Shown here piece by piece: positions 18,704-26,815 of a stretch of 64,000 bases of DNA. The stretch covers positions 1,574,001 to 1,638,000 of the forward strand of contig NZ_CP147404.1 of assembly GCF_037201805.1 (NCBI RefSeq), written 5' to 3'. The notes under the pieces were generated by a model. It saw only the letters and a program-made list of their open reading frames with translations, ran no database searches and was not told where the DNA came from. The DNA is from Bacillus sp. FJAT-52991 (GTDB lineage Bacteria; Bacillota; Bacilli; Bacillales; Domibacillaceae). Position 1 is the first letter of the stretch. Each line of letters starts with the position of its first letter. Position numbers and translations under genes: made by a program.

Positions 18704-18860
18704 TTTATCCCGCATTAACGGGCTGTAAGACCCCCACCTCAACATGGCAGAATAAGTGCAGGCATGTAGGTGGGGATCAACAGCCCGTAAACGCCCGATC
18801 CGTTCAACTACAATCAGTGGGGGATGGAGCAAACCCCCACTGATTGAAGTTTCACTTTAT
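18704..18860 (+). repeat. Hairpin repeat family, copy 2 (full length, ~157 bp)
   Basis: This is a full copy. In order it holds TTTATCCCGCATTAACGGGC, then a hairpin with arms ACCCCCACCT / AGGTGGGG, then ACAGCCCGTAAACGCCCGATC, which pairs back to GGGCTGT at the left. It closes with the hairpin CAATCAGTGGGGG / CCCCCACTGATTG and the tail GAAGTTTCACTTTAT. Related copies lie at 9556, 36752, 49068 and 61194. There is no coding potential. Confidence 0.9.
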
Positions 18861-19129
18861 TGATAATTAAGAGGGATTTCTTGTTCTGCCGCCTTTTCTT
18901 TATCAAAATTGTAAACCAGCATTTCTTGTCTTTTATTAAACAAGGCTGTTAATGGACAATAACGCAGAATGCCTTCACCTATTTTCATTCCACCTAACAT
19001 GGCCATTACCAGATAGGAATTTCTCCAGGGATGATTAATGAGCTTTGAAGTGCTCCAGGCAAAAATGGTAAAACCGAGAGTGATCCGAATTAATGCGTTA
19101 ATGATTCCGATATTTGATGTGGTTCTCAT
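18857..19129 (-). CDS. DUF2892 (YgaP-type) small membrane protein, 90 aa
   Basis: This small inner-membrane protein has two predicted hydrophobic segments (LIRITLGFTIFAWST and YLVMAMLGGMKIGEGIL) followed by the typical CPLTALF motif and a charged tail. That is the pattern of DUF2892/YgaP transmembrane proteins, which often accompany sulfur-transfer (rhodanese) genes; none is adjacent here. It is read leftward from a GGAGCG ribosome site next to the helicase gene, and its 3' end runs into the hairpin repeat, which may act as its terminator. Function is unknown. Confidence 0.8.
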   Translation of the reverse strand: MRTTSNIGIINALIRITLGFTIFAWSTSKLINHPWRNSYLVMAMLGGMKIGEGILRYCPLTALFNKRQEMLVYNFDKEKAAEQEIPLNYQ

Positions 19130-19298
19130 TTGGCTCGCTCCTTTAAAGAGATGTCATCATAGCGTTATAATCTCCATTCGCTTGCATCTTATGCATCTTA
19201 ATCCCGAAGGAGTTAAACTGGCTCTTCTTTTTCCCTTCGTCCGTAATTTGGTGCTATACTAAAAGAAACATTTTGAACGGGTGAAAGGGTAATTGAAA

Positions 19299-21431
19299 AT
19301 GACAGTTAAAGAGGATTTTTTTGTTCGCAAGAAACGTGAACAGGGTGTTTCTTTAAATCAAATGCAGCGACAAGCGGTGCTTCAAACAGAAGGGCCGTTA
19401 TTGTTATTGGCCTCTCCAGGGTCAGGGAAAACGACGACGATGATTATGCGGATCGGTTATTTAATTGAGGAAAAGGGTGTAGCTCCAACGCGGATTAAAG
19501 CGATTACGTTCAGTCGGGCAGCGGCTCATGATATGAAATTGCGTTTTGAGCGTTTTTTTCCTGATCTTCCAGCTGTTGATTTTTCTACGATTCATGGTCT
19601 AGCTTTTGAAGTCGTGCGGGAGCATTTTCGTGAGACGAGAACACCGTATCAAATTATTGAAGGGGATAAAAGTCCATTACATAAAAAGATCATCCTACGA
19701 AATTTATTCAAGTCGATTGTCGGCGAGCATATTACCGAAGATCAAATGGACGAACTGACGACGTATATTAGTTTTATTAAAAACAAGATGATTCCTGAAG
19801 ACAAGTGGTCAACCGTCAAAGTGGATGTTCCAGAAGCAGAGCGGATTTTTCGCGAGTACGAGGCCTATAAGAAAACAGGCACACACCAATTATTGCTTGA
19901 TTATGATGATATGCTGACGATTGCCAATCAAGTATTTGAAAAGGACCGCGAGCTTCTTAATCGGTACCAACGTCGATATGATTATGTGTTGACAGACGAG
20001 AGTCAAGATACGTCGATGGTGCAGCATGCGATGATTGAAAAACTCGTCCAACAACATAAAAACCTTTGCGTTGTCGCAGACGATGATCAAGCGATTTATA
20101 GTTGGCGAGGAGCAGAACCTTCCTACTTACTGAACTTTAAGAAAGTCTATCCGAATGCTGTCACATTGTTTATGGAACAGAATTATCGGTCGTCTCAGGA
20201 GATTGTGAATGTAGCCAATCAATTTATTAAGCGCAACAAATATCGCTACGATAAAAATATGTTTACGAACAACCCTTCCATTGAACCAATTAAAGTGAAG
20301 AGTTTAGCAGATTACAAATACCAAGCGAAATATTTAGTGCAAGAAATTAAGAACATCAAACGTCTTTCAGAAGTTGCCATTTTATATCGCAATCATTCCT
20401 CCTCGATTATGTTAATGAATGAGTTTGATAGAGTAGGGATTCCTTTTTATATGAAGGATGCGGACAATCGTTTCTTCTCTCATTGGGTGGTGCAAGATAT
20501 TCTAAATTTCATGAGAATGACGTTTACCGATAAACGCCCTGATATCCTCGAGAAAATTCATTTGAAATTTAACGGATATATTAGTAAACAGCAAATGGCT
20601 GCATTGAAGCAAATTCATAACAACGAATCGGTTTTTGATAACTTATTGAATCATGTACAGCTACAAGACTATCAAGTGAAACAATTAAAAGCATGCAAAG
20701 AAACCTTCCTGCAAATGAAAGGAATGCCGCCGTTGCATGCAATCCATGTGATCCGAGACCGGTTAGGTTATGAAAAAGCACTGGAAAAGACATGTGAAAA
20801 ACTAGGCTTTCGAAAGGAATATTTATTTGGTATTTTGAACACGCTTGAAGAAATTGCGGATACATTAAAAACAATGGAGGAATTTGCAGGCCGACTTAAG
20901 CATTTAGAATCCGTTCTAAAAACGGCTAAAACAAGAAAAGGGCAAAATGCCGTTACCTTTTCGACGTTTCATAGTGCGAAGGGGCTAGAGTTTGAGCGTG
21001 TCTATATGATTGACTTAGTCGAAGGCGTGATTCCATCCTCTGATGACGACAAAAGAGGGGCAGAAGAGAAAATGGAAGAGGCGACTCGCTTGTTTTACGT
21101 CGGAATGACGCGAGCGAAACGCCATTTAGAGCTCATTCATTACCAAGTGCGTGATGGGAAAATGACAACAGAATCCCGATTTGTCACAGCAGTCAACCAT
21201 ATCGTGAATCCACCAGAGGAGAAAGCTTCTAAGGAAACACTTTCTTATTCGCCAAATACGATCCAAAGTAACCGGGATTTGGCAGTAGGGAAACGGGTGA
21301 AACATCGGGTGTTTGGAAATGGAGAAATCACTCAGCTTACTGAAGAGATGATCGAAATTCGTTTTCAAGAAGGGATTAAAAAGCTGGCTGTGAGGACCTG
21401 TTTAGATATGGGCTTATTAGAGAAAATTTAA
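19299..21431 (+). CDS. UvrD/Rep-family DNA helicase (YjcD-like)
   Basis: This superfamily 1A helicase of about 710 residues carries all standard motifs: Walker A ASPGSGKTTT, motif II DYVLTDESQDT, motif III VADDDQAIYSWRG, motif IV QNYRSSQEIV, motif V TFHSAKGLEFERVY and motif VI EATRLFYVGMTRAKR. The C-terminus has a short Tudor-like segment (GKRVKHRVFGNGEI) seen in PcrA/YjcD proteins. ATG 19299 is preferred to TTG 19293 because AAAGGG at 19284-19289 is correctly spaced for it. It is shorter than PcrA and resembles B. subtilis YjcD. It is expected to act in DNA repair or recombination and is transcribed alone. Confidence 0.9.
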   Translation: MTVKEDFFVRKKREQGVSLNQMQRQAVLQTEGPLLLLASPGSGKTTTMIMRIGYLIEEKGVAPTRIKAITFSRAAAHDMKLRFERFFPDLPAVDFSTIHGLAFEVVREHFRETRTPYQIIEGDKSPLHKKIILRNLFKSIVGEHITEDQMDELTTYISFIKNKMIPEDKWSTVKVDVPEAERIFREYEAYKKTGTHQLLLDYDDMLTIANQVFEKDRELLNRYQRRYDYVLTDESQDTSMVQHAMIEKLVQQHKNLCVVADDDQAIYSWRGAEPSYLLNFKKVYPNAVTLFMEQNYRSSQEIVNVANQFIKRNKYRYDKNMFTNNPSIEPIKVKSLADYKYQAKYLVQEIKNIKRLSEVAILYRNHSSSIMLMNEFDRVGIPFYMKDADNRFFSHWVVQDILNFMRMTFTDKRPDILEKIHLKFNGYISKQQMAALKQIHNNESVFDNLLNHVQLQDYQVKQLKACKETFLQMKGMPPLHAIHVIRDRLGYEKALEKTCEKLGFRKEYLFGILNTLEEIADTLKTMEEFAGRLKHLESVLKTAKTRKGQNAVTFSTFHSAKGLEFERVYMIDLVEGVIPSSDDDKRGAEEKMEEATRLFYVGMTRAKRHLELIHYQVRDGKMTTESRFVTAVNHIVNPPEEKASKETLSYSPNTIQSNRDLAVGKRVKHRVFGNGEITQLTEEMIEIRFQEGIKKLAVRTCLDMGLLEKI

Positions 21432-21440
21432 ATAAATAGA

Positions 21441-21482
21441 TCAAAACCGCTCAAAGCGAAGAAGCTTTAGAGCGGTTTTGAT
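21441..21482 (+). terminator. Rho-independent terminator of the helicase gene
   Basis: The perfect arms TCAAAACCGCTC and GAGCGGTTTTGA enclose a loop that itself contains AAGC..GCTT, followed by TTTT. Confidence 0.85.
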
Positions 21483-21535
21483 TTTGGTGTCTTTTATTAT
21501 ATGTAGCGATAATAAAGTTATTTAATTTCGGAAAG

Positions 21536-21569
21536 CGAATAAGTGTATACATTTATTACTACTTATTCG
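21536..21569. promoter_or_regulatory. Inverted repeat upstream of the ECF sigma gene
   Basis: The perfect 9-bp arms CGAATAAGT (21536-21544) and ACTTATTCG (21561-21569) are separated by 16 bp and end about 24 bp before the sigma-factor start. It could be an operator or a leader hairpin. An ECF promoter for autoregulation should lie in this area, but I cannot fix its boxes. Confidence 0.45.
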
Positions 21570-21592
21570 TTGTATAAGTATAGGGAGGAAAA

Positions 21593-22087
21593 ATGGTGAA
21601 AAAAGAAAATATACTAGCCTCCTATCTTATCAATTTAGGAGAGGAAGTGTTCAATCTATTACTAGCGAAAGGAGCCAAAAAAGAAGATGCTGAAGATATC
21701 ATTCAAAACACTTTTTACAAAGTGTACACACTATTAGACGATCTAACAGAGAGCAATATACGTCCGTGGTTTTTTAGAGTCGCACTCAACGAATATATGG
21801 ACTTAAAAAGAAAAAAGGAGCAGCGAAACATCTACTTAACCGAGGGGATTTATTCAAAGCTACAATATACAGACGGCGAATTTGATGCCATTTTGAATAA
21901 GGATGAGATTTGCGATTTATTAAAAGACATCAAACAGGACTACAAAGAAGCATTCTTTTTAAAGTATTACTATGATTTTTCATATGAAGAAATTGCGACT
22001 ATTTTGGATATTAAAGTAAACAGTGTAAAGCAAAAATTATATCGTGCACGTAGATCTATTCACTCAAAAATAGGAGGAGAACATTAA
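21593..22087 (+). CDS. ECF RNA polymerase sigma factor
   Basis: This 164-residue extracytoplasmic-function sigma factor has region 2 with KKEDAEDIIQNTFYKVY and PWFFRVALNEYMDLKRKK. Region 4 has YKEAFFLKYYYDFSYEEIATIL then KVNSVKQKLYRARRSI, the helix-turn-helix that reads the -35 box. It starts behind AGGGAGGA. Its stop overlaps the ATG of the next gene by one base (TAATG), so the membrane anti-sigma factor is made together with it. I cannot assign it to a named B. subtilis sigma factor. Confidence 0.92.
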   Translation: MVKKENILASYLINLGEEVFNLLLAKGAKKEDAEDIIQNTFYKVYTLLDDLTESNIRPWFFRVALNEYMDLKRKKEQRNIYLTEGIYSKLQYTDGEFDAILNKDEICDLLKDIKQDYKEAFFLKYYYDFSYEEIATILDIKVNSVKQKLYRARRSIHSKIGGEH

Positions 22088-22998
22088 TGGACACTTCGTT
22101 AAAAGATGCTTTAAAAAAAGCTAAACGAAAACAATTACTAAAAATCGTCATTATTTCAACTATCGTTGTACTTATGCTAATACCGATCTTTTATAAAACT
22201 GGAAATTACTTTGCAGCGAAAAGTTCAACAAGACTTCACGAACAGCTCTTTTTACATAATGAAATTGCCGAACCTAATATTCAAATCGATTCTCAAGTTA
22301 CGAGTAATACCTCCATGTTTGGTGGTAACATTGTGACGAATCGTTCTAAAAATATTAATGGCTATGTAGTGCAATGGAGTACACTCACGAGTTCGTATGA
22401 TTGGCTTCGCATCCATATAGATGCCAACGAGTTAATGCCGGGATTTTATTGGTCTGATACGGAGTTCTATGAGTATGATAAACAAACAAAGAATAAAGTT
22501 GCGACATTTTATCATCCATCTATTCAAAAGTACTATGATGATGTACAAAATGAATTAGGGGAAATTTCACAAATGGAAAATTACGTGGCGGAAGTTGCAA
22601 TTTCTTTCGATCAGCCTTATACATTACAAGAAATTCAAGCGGAAATTCCCGATAATTTAAATATTGTATGGTTGTATATGACCTCACCAATTGTAGATGA
22701 AAGTAAGGGACCTGCTGGTATGCCGGTTTATGGATTTGATCCATCTGATTCACCGAAAGAGGCATACAACAGCTTTATTGATGCACTTAAAAAATATGAT
22801 GCAAATGGTGATGACGAAACAATCCAGAAATTTTTAAATTCAAATAAAAATAAACAGTTTGATGAGGTGAAAATTTCAGGGGTAATGCTGACGGGTCAAA
22901 CACAAAACTTTAAAGCGTTAGAAAATCAAGATTTTATTCGCGGTGCCTCTGTAGGAGCTACTGCACCAATTGTTCCTTATATTAAACCAGAGAAATAA
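22087..22998 (+). CDS. Membrane-anchored anti-sigma factor (Sigma_reg_N/Sigma_reg_C type)
   Basis: The 303-residue protein has a short cytoplasmic N-terminus (residues 1-18), one transmembrane helix (IVIISTIVVLMLIPIFY) and a large extracytoplasmic domain. The layout and the segments YVVQWSTLTSS, PGFYWSDTEFYEYD and YVAEVAISFDQPYTLQEIQ match the Bacillus sigma-regulator N- and C-terminal domains. It most likely sequesters the ECF factor encoded just upstream and releases it on an envelope signal. It ends directly before a long hairpin. The functional link comes from the gene overlap; the signal is unknown. Confidence 0.82.
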   Translation: MDTSLKDALKKAKRKQLLKIVIISTIVVLMLIPIFYKTGNYFAAKSSTRLHEQLFLHNEIAEPNIQIDSQVTSNTSMFGGNIVTNRSKNINGYVVQWSTLTSSYDWLRIHIDANELMPGFYWSDTEFYEYDKQTKNKVATFYHPSIQKYYDDVQNELGEISQMENYVAEVAISFDQPYTLQEIQAEIPDNLNIVWLYMTSPIVDESKGPAGMPVYGFDPSDSPKEAYNSFIDALKKYDANGDDETIQKFLNSNKNKQFDEVKISGVMLTGQTQNFKALENQDFIRGASVGATAPIVPYIKPEK

Positions 22999-23005
22999 TA
23001 AGCAA

Positions 23006-23055
23006 GGGGGCTGTCGCAGAAAGTCAGTTTTCACTGACTTTCTGCGACAGCCCCT
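23006..23055 (+). terminator. Long perfect hairpin after the sigma/anti-sigma operon
   Basis: The arms GGGGCTGTCGCAGAAAGTCA and its complement flank a very short loop. The right arm is followed by TTCTTACC, a weak T-run. The GGGGCTGTC edge resembles 3192-3234. It is a terminator, and possibly a dispersed hairpin element. Confidence 0.75.
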
Positions 23056-23103
23056 TCTTACCTCTAGTCAAGTAGTTTTAGATGAATTTTATTTAGATAG
23101 ATG

Positions 23104-23149
23104 AATTTGTTTCTGTAGGAAGGGGTACCCCTTCCTACAGAAACAAATT
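23104..23149. repeat. Perfect 46-bp palindrome beside the IS110 element
   Basis: Two 23-bp arms meet at GGGGTACCCC with no loop. It lies between the sigma operon hairpin and the 3' end of the IS110 transposase gene. It may be a bidirectional terminator or the structured target into which IS110 inserted. Confidence 0.8.
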
Positions 23150-23223
23150 TGCGCATACCAAAAAGACCTAACGAAATTTCGTTTTTTTCGAAAGGTCAAA
23201 TATGTTATAGTAGGACTAACCAA

Positions 23224-24450
23224 TTACGAACAGGTTGAGGCTGTTTCGTAGTCATAAGTGATATGGTGTGTGATCAGGTGAAATGCCACTTTCAAAAACT
23301 TGTTCACACAGGCAATCGACGCAACTTTATGGGGCTTTCCTTGAGGTTGCGTTTTTAATTTGTCATAGTAATCCACCAAATGATTTCCACCGAATCGACG
23401 TAATGTAATCATGGTCTGAACCATATAAAACAAGATTTTTCGTAGCTTGTTGTTTCCTCGTTTATTGATCTTATCTTTGTAATAGGTATTTCCTGATTGA
23501 TAACGCATCACATCAATACCAACATAGGCATTTAACTGCTTGTGGTTCTTGAAACGGCGAATATCCCCAAGCTCTCCAATCAGACGAACAGCTGTCGCTT
23601 CTCCGATACCGGGAAATGAAATCAGTACGTTGTATTCGGTTCTTTCCTTTGAGAGCTCGACCATTTGTTTCACAAGCCCTTCTTTCTTTTCTTTTAAATC
23701 AGAGATCCTTTTCGCATAGTCACGTACTTGTTCACAACGCACATCCTCTTTTGAAATGGCTGGATACGAATCTTTCGCAGCTTCTAGTAAAGCGAGTCCT
23801 TTCGCTTCTGCTCGCGAAAGAGATAGATTCTTCCTTGTATTTGCTTTTAGCCGATTACGAATGATGGTTTTGGAACAAGTGAGTACCTCATCTGGATGCG
23901 GATAGAGCTGCACAATATTGAGAAAAAGGGCCGAGCGTGTTGAAAATATGATTTCTAATTCTGGAAAACTGAGTTGTAGAATGGCATGCAGGCGACTGAA
24001 AAGATGAGTGATTTCACGATCTAGTTCATCATAATAACGTGTGAGTGATCGCATTTGTTTATAATAGCCTTCTTCTTGATAAGTAGCTGTACGCTCTACT
24101 TTAAAATGTGATTTTGCCAGTTCATGTGCATCGCTTTTGTCTGTTTTTTGTCGACGCATCGATGCCATTTGAAGATTCGCTTCAAGAGGGTTCACTCGAT
24201 GGTAGATATAACCTTCTGTTTGGAAAAAGCGTTCTAATGATGCGGAATAAACACCTGTCGCTTCAAATACAATCTCTGGTGCTTGTCCATCCTGTTTTGT
24301 TAATGTTTGGAGTTTTTCGTTCAAAGCTTCAAATGAGGGTTTGGTATGAAGAATTTCTCCTTCAAATTCACATTGACGATATTGGTTATAAATCACCATC
24401 GTACTTTTCCCCATACTCACATCAAGAGCGACTACATGTTGCATATTCAT
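23224..24450 (-). CDS. IS110-family DEDD transposase/recombinase
   Basis: This 408-residue bridge-RNA-dependent recombinase of the IS110 family has a RuvC-like N-terminal domain with acids in ALDVSMGKS, VFEATGVYSA and KTDKSDAHELAK. The C-terminal Transposase_20 domain has FPGIGEATAVRLIGELGD, AYVGIDVMRYQSG and NKRGNNKLRKILFYM. The start at 24450 has AAGGAG five bases upstream. The frame is complete, so the element may be active. In the IS110 group the guide RNA is encoded in the non-coding left end, which here would be to the right of this minus-strand gene. I could not define the element ends. Confidence 0.93.
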   Translation of the reverse strand: MNMQHVVALDVSMGKSTMVIYNQYRQCEFEGEILHTKPSFEALNEKLQTLTKQDGQAPEIVFEATGVYSASLERFFQTEGYIYHRVNPLEANLQMASMRRQKTDKSDAHELAKSHFKVERTATYQEEGYYKQMRSLTRYYDELDREITHLFSRLHAILQLSFPELEIIFSTRSALFLNIVQLYPHPDEVLTCSKTIIRNRLKANTRKNLSLSRAEAKGLALLEAAKDSYPAISKEDVRCEQVRDYAKRISDLKEKKEGLVKQMVELSKERTEYNVLISFPGIGEATAVRLIGELGDIRRFKNHKQLNAYVGIDVMRYQSGNTYYKDKINKRGNNKLRKILFYMVQTMITLRRFGGNHLVDYYDKLKTQPQGKPHKVASIACVNKFLKVAFHLITHHITYDYETASTCS

Positions 24451-24636
24451 TTCTCCTTCTTAGCCAATCATAGAAGTCTTCACAGGGCCTTATCGATTCC
24501 CTTTTCTTATACACGATCTCTACGGATCCAACATACTAAACTGATTCACATAAGGGTGTGAAGTTGGTCGGTTTTTGAAACGGACTCGATTTGGTCCCAG
24601 GGGCCGTTCGACCTTTCTTCACTTCTACTATAAAAA
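24451..24636 (-). ncRNA. Candidate IS110 bridge RNA region
   Basis: This is non-coding DNA directly upstream of the IS110 gene, where IS110-group elements encode the bridge RNA that pairs with target and donor DNA. It contains short complementary segments (for example GGTCGGTTTTTGAAACGGACTCG). The assignment rests on position and family knowledge only. Confidence 0.4.
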
Positions 24637-24673
24637 AATAGTAGCACAAACCTTGGCCTTGGTTTGTGCTACT
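24631..24673 (-). terminator. Terminator-like hairpin upstream of IS110
   Basis: The perfect arms AGTAGCACAAACC / GGTTTGTGCTACT enclose an 8-nt loop. On the minus strand it is followed by TATTTTTTTATA. It would shield the IS110 gene from outside transcription. Confidence 0.6.
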
Positions 24674-24756
24674 AATGTTAGTATGTTTTTTTACTCGATT
24701 TTTGCTGAATTTCCGCCCCGTGCTAATAAGTAATAAATAAGCGAAAAATGTGTAGA

Positions 24757-24816
24757 TTTGAAATAAAGTCACGATGTTTGTAAAAAAGATGCGATGTTTT
24801 GAATAAAGTTGCGACG
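24757..24816 (+). repeat. Three tandem 20-bp units of an AT-rich repeat family
   Basis: Three end-to-end 20-mers are TTTGAAATAAAGTCACGATG, TTTGTAAAAAAGATGCGATG and TTTTGAATAAAGTTGCGACG. Similar units occur at 32384-32441 (tandem), and inverted or single at 32841, 32962, 42361, 42481, 43403, 43461 and 43526. No function is known to me. Confidence 0.75.
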
Positions 24817-24871
24817 CTTTTGCTCTAGATCACTTATCTAGAGCTTATTTTATTGAACTAACGGGGCAGGA

Positions 24872-25211
24872 TAGTGGTGCGAAATGTTTCTAGCTCAAAT
24901 TGAGGATGGTTACATTTCTCAGGTAAAGGCTAGACAGTTCCTTTCGGAACTGAAGGGTTATATCGAAGAATCAAATGAAGGAGTAACGCCCTGAAGGGTT
25001 CTCTCTTAATCGAATCGCACTGGATTTAGTAAGAATAATAGTGTTATAAGCTCGGTGAAAAGGTGTGAGAAATTACCGTACCAGTTCGGCTGACGAAAGC
25101 CTACTCGATGGAGTGGTGTAATTCATGGTGCTTGAGTTGAATGAATATGGTGATAAACCTACAAGAAAAGGTTAAGCTGACGAACTTCTAAATGTACGGG
25201 TCTATACTGAT
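24872..25211 (+). other. Structured non-coding stretch, possible group II intron 5' remnant
   Basis: There is no gene here. The sequence has a GTGCGAAA start, GAAA-type loops, small stems such as CAGTTCC-TTTC-GGAACTG, and the segment AACCTACAAGAAAAGGTTAA. It is GC-richer than its flanks and ends abruptly in AT-rich DNA. This looks like domain I of a group II intron without its reverse transcriptase gene. I am unsure; a decayed structured RNA of another kind is possible. Confidence 0.35.
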
Positions 25212-25313
25212 AAAAATATTCATCTTTGAACAATATTTTAAAGACTTAATTCAGTAACATGTAGTTCATTAAAATAGCACGTTCATTTCTTTAAGGACTA
25301 CAGAAACAACTTT

Positions 25314-25350
25314 AATAACCTTCTATCAGTCAATTTGATAGAAGGTTATT
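25314..25350. terminator. Bidirectional terminator-like hairpin
   Basis: The perfect 15-bp arms AATAACCTTCTATCA and TGATAGAAGGTTATT enclose a 7-nt loop. The rest of the gap between 25212 and 25512 is AT-rich and shows no gene. Confidence 0.65.
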
Positions 25351-25511
25351 ATATTTCAACGAATAAAATTAAACAACTTTATTATCTCTACACAGGTGTT
25401 GGCTCTCCATTTTTTAAAGAACTTTATTGTTCGTAATCAATTCCTTCTTTTTTAAAATACCTAACCTATACTATACTGAAGCGGTAGTCGCCTATTGACT
25501 TGTTAATGTGA

Positions 25512-26228
25512 TTATTTTTTCAACAATGAATAAAGGTTCATTGGCTCTAGTTCTTCTCCTGTTAAATCCCTTCCCCAATTCAACCCACATAACAACTCGT
25601 CTTTATGCATCCCTGGAACCCACTTTTTAAGAAAGTCTTGCAATGACATCGCAAGGATTTTATAATCTCTCCACTCATCTTCCTTACATTTATTGGCGAG
25701 TGTTTGACTGGCCCAAAACAACATTACATCCGTGTCTTCATCTTCATTAGAAATAGCATATGCCATTCCACCCCCAACACCATCAATAAGTCCATATACT
25801 ATTTCAGTCGATTTTACTTCTTCAATGAATTGAGCAATTCTGGCTTCCCCAGTTTTATTCATCTCGTTGATCCATTTACTTAGTGAGGGAGATTCTAGTA
25901 GAAGTGCACCTGTTTCATGATTCCAATAATATATGGCACCCACTTGATATCCTTTGGCATACATATATCCAATTTTATTGTATGTTCCATTACCAGCAAT
26001 CGCAATAAACCCTTTAGGAACCATTTCATCCAATTCTCGATTATTCCTTACAATATCATCCCATGTTTTTTTCACAAACGCTTTGTTCTTTATTGGATAA
26101 AACTACCATTCTCCAAAGGCGAATCTATTTTGAGTAAACAAAAGGTTCTTATAGTCTTCAGGAAGTTGGATTCCTAAAGTTTGTTCCGTTTGAAGAATTG
26201 CCTCTATTTTAACACCTGGTAAGCTCAT
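25512..26228 (-). pseudogene. SUKH (SMI1/KNR4)-DUF2750 immunity-type gene interrupted by an in-frame amber codon
   Basis: Reading from ATG 26228 (ribosome site CGGAGG) gives MSLPGVKIEAILQTEQTLGI then LPEDYKNLLFTQNRFAFGEW, a classic SUKH N-terminus. Codon 42 is TAG (26103-26105), and the same frame continues FYPIKNKAFVKKTWDDIV to the end without another stop. The second half has the SUKH core (VPKGFIAIAGNGTYNKIGYM) and a DUF2750 domain (VYGLIDGVGGGMAYAI, VMLFWASQTLANKC, GMHKDELLCGLNWGRDL). SUKH proteins are immunity proteins for polymorphic nuclease toxins. The distance 25512-26228 is an exact multiple of three, so the only lesion is the stop codon. A protein restarted at 26075 would lack the SUKH start. 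Confidence 0.82.
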
Positions 26229-26277
26229 TACTGTTAACCTCCGTCTATAAGTTATAATGTATTAAAGGATTAATGCA

Positions 26278-26316
26278 TTATGGTAATGGTGGATATTTTC
26301 CCCATAATTCTACTGC
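26278..26316 (-). pseudogene. Last 12 codons of a lost polymorphic toxin
   Basis: The minus strand encodes AVELWGKYPPLP followed by TAA, which is the conserved C-terminus of many Bacillus Rhs/LXG HNH-type toxins as I recall them. It ends 49 bp before the start of the SUKH gene, the normal toxin-immunity order. A stop codon directly precedes it, so only this tip remains. Confidence 0.55.
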
Positions 26317-26565
26317 CTAGTTATTTCAAATTTACTAATTAGTCTAATCAAGAAAGATACAGAGAGTAGAGAGGGTTTCCCAAATGAATAAGCACTAGAA
26401 ATTTGTCCTCGTTTTATAATTTAAAGACTTACGCGCTCTCCATGTATTTTTAACCAAACCCGTACAGAACTTAGAACCATGCAACTTATTAAATGACAGA
26501 CTACAGAAAAAGGGATTTTGTCATTTATACAAAATTATTGCTGGTTCTTCAGAAGATAATTAAGG

Positions 26566-26671
26566 TGAATTCTGTTGGATAATATTCATATGCTCCTTGA
26601 GCGGCACCATTCCGGTACACATTTTTCAGCCGGTCCGCCAGATCAAATGTAAGGCGCTGGGTAAAAAATTT
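26566..26671 (-). pseudogene. Orphan fragment of an Rhs/YD-repeat gene
   Basis: The minus strand encodes FFTQRLTFDLADRLKNVY then RNGAAQGAYEYYP. It aligns with FAQKFAFDDADQLKNWY and RNGGIQGAYEYYPTG of the intact Rhs protein (DNA near 28805-28910). Flanking DNA is non-coding. This is a remnant of a second, diverged Rhs copy, of the kind left when toxin tips are exchanged. The remaining DNA between 26317 and 26565 shows no gene. Confidence 0.8.
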
Positions 26672-26681
26672 GGTACACAAT

Positions 26682-26716
26682 AAAAGGAGCAGAATATAGT
26701 AATCTGCCCCTTTTCC
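26682..26716 (-). terminator. Terminator of the Rhs/immunity operon
   Basis: A stem-loop with arms AAAAGGxGCAGA / TCTGCxCCTTTT lies about 100 bp downstream of the presumed immunity gene. On the minus strand it ends in CCTTTTATTG. Confidence 0.55.
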
Positions 26717-26815
26717 TAATTCTATTAAATATTTATTTATCTATCCATTCAATACCAATCTCTGCAAAAGAAATTTTACTTTCGTTAATACCTTCTATAT
26801 ACCTTATTTTAAATA

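Noticed and set aside
24536-24772. 78-codon minus-strand frame upstream of the IS110 gene
   Set aside because: It covers the terminator hairpin and candidate bridge-RNA region and has no coding features.
24757-24816. CRISPR-like short repeats
   Set aside because: Units are directly abutting with no spacers and no cas genes are in the window.
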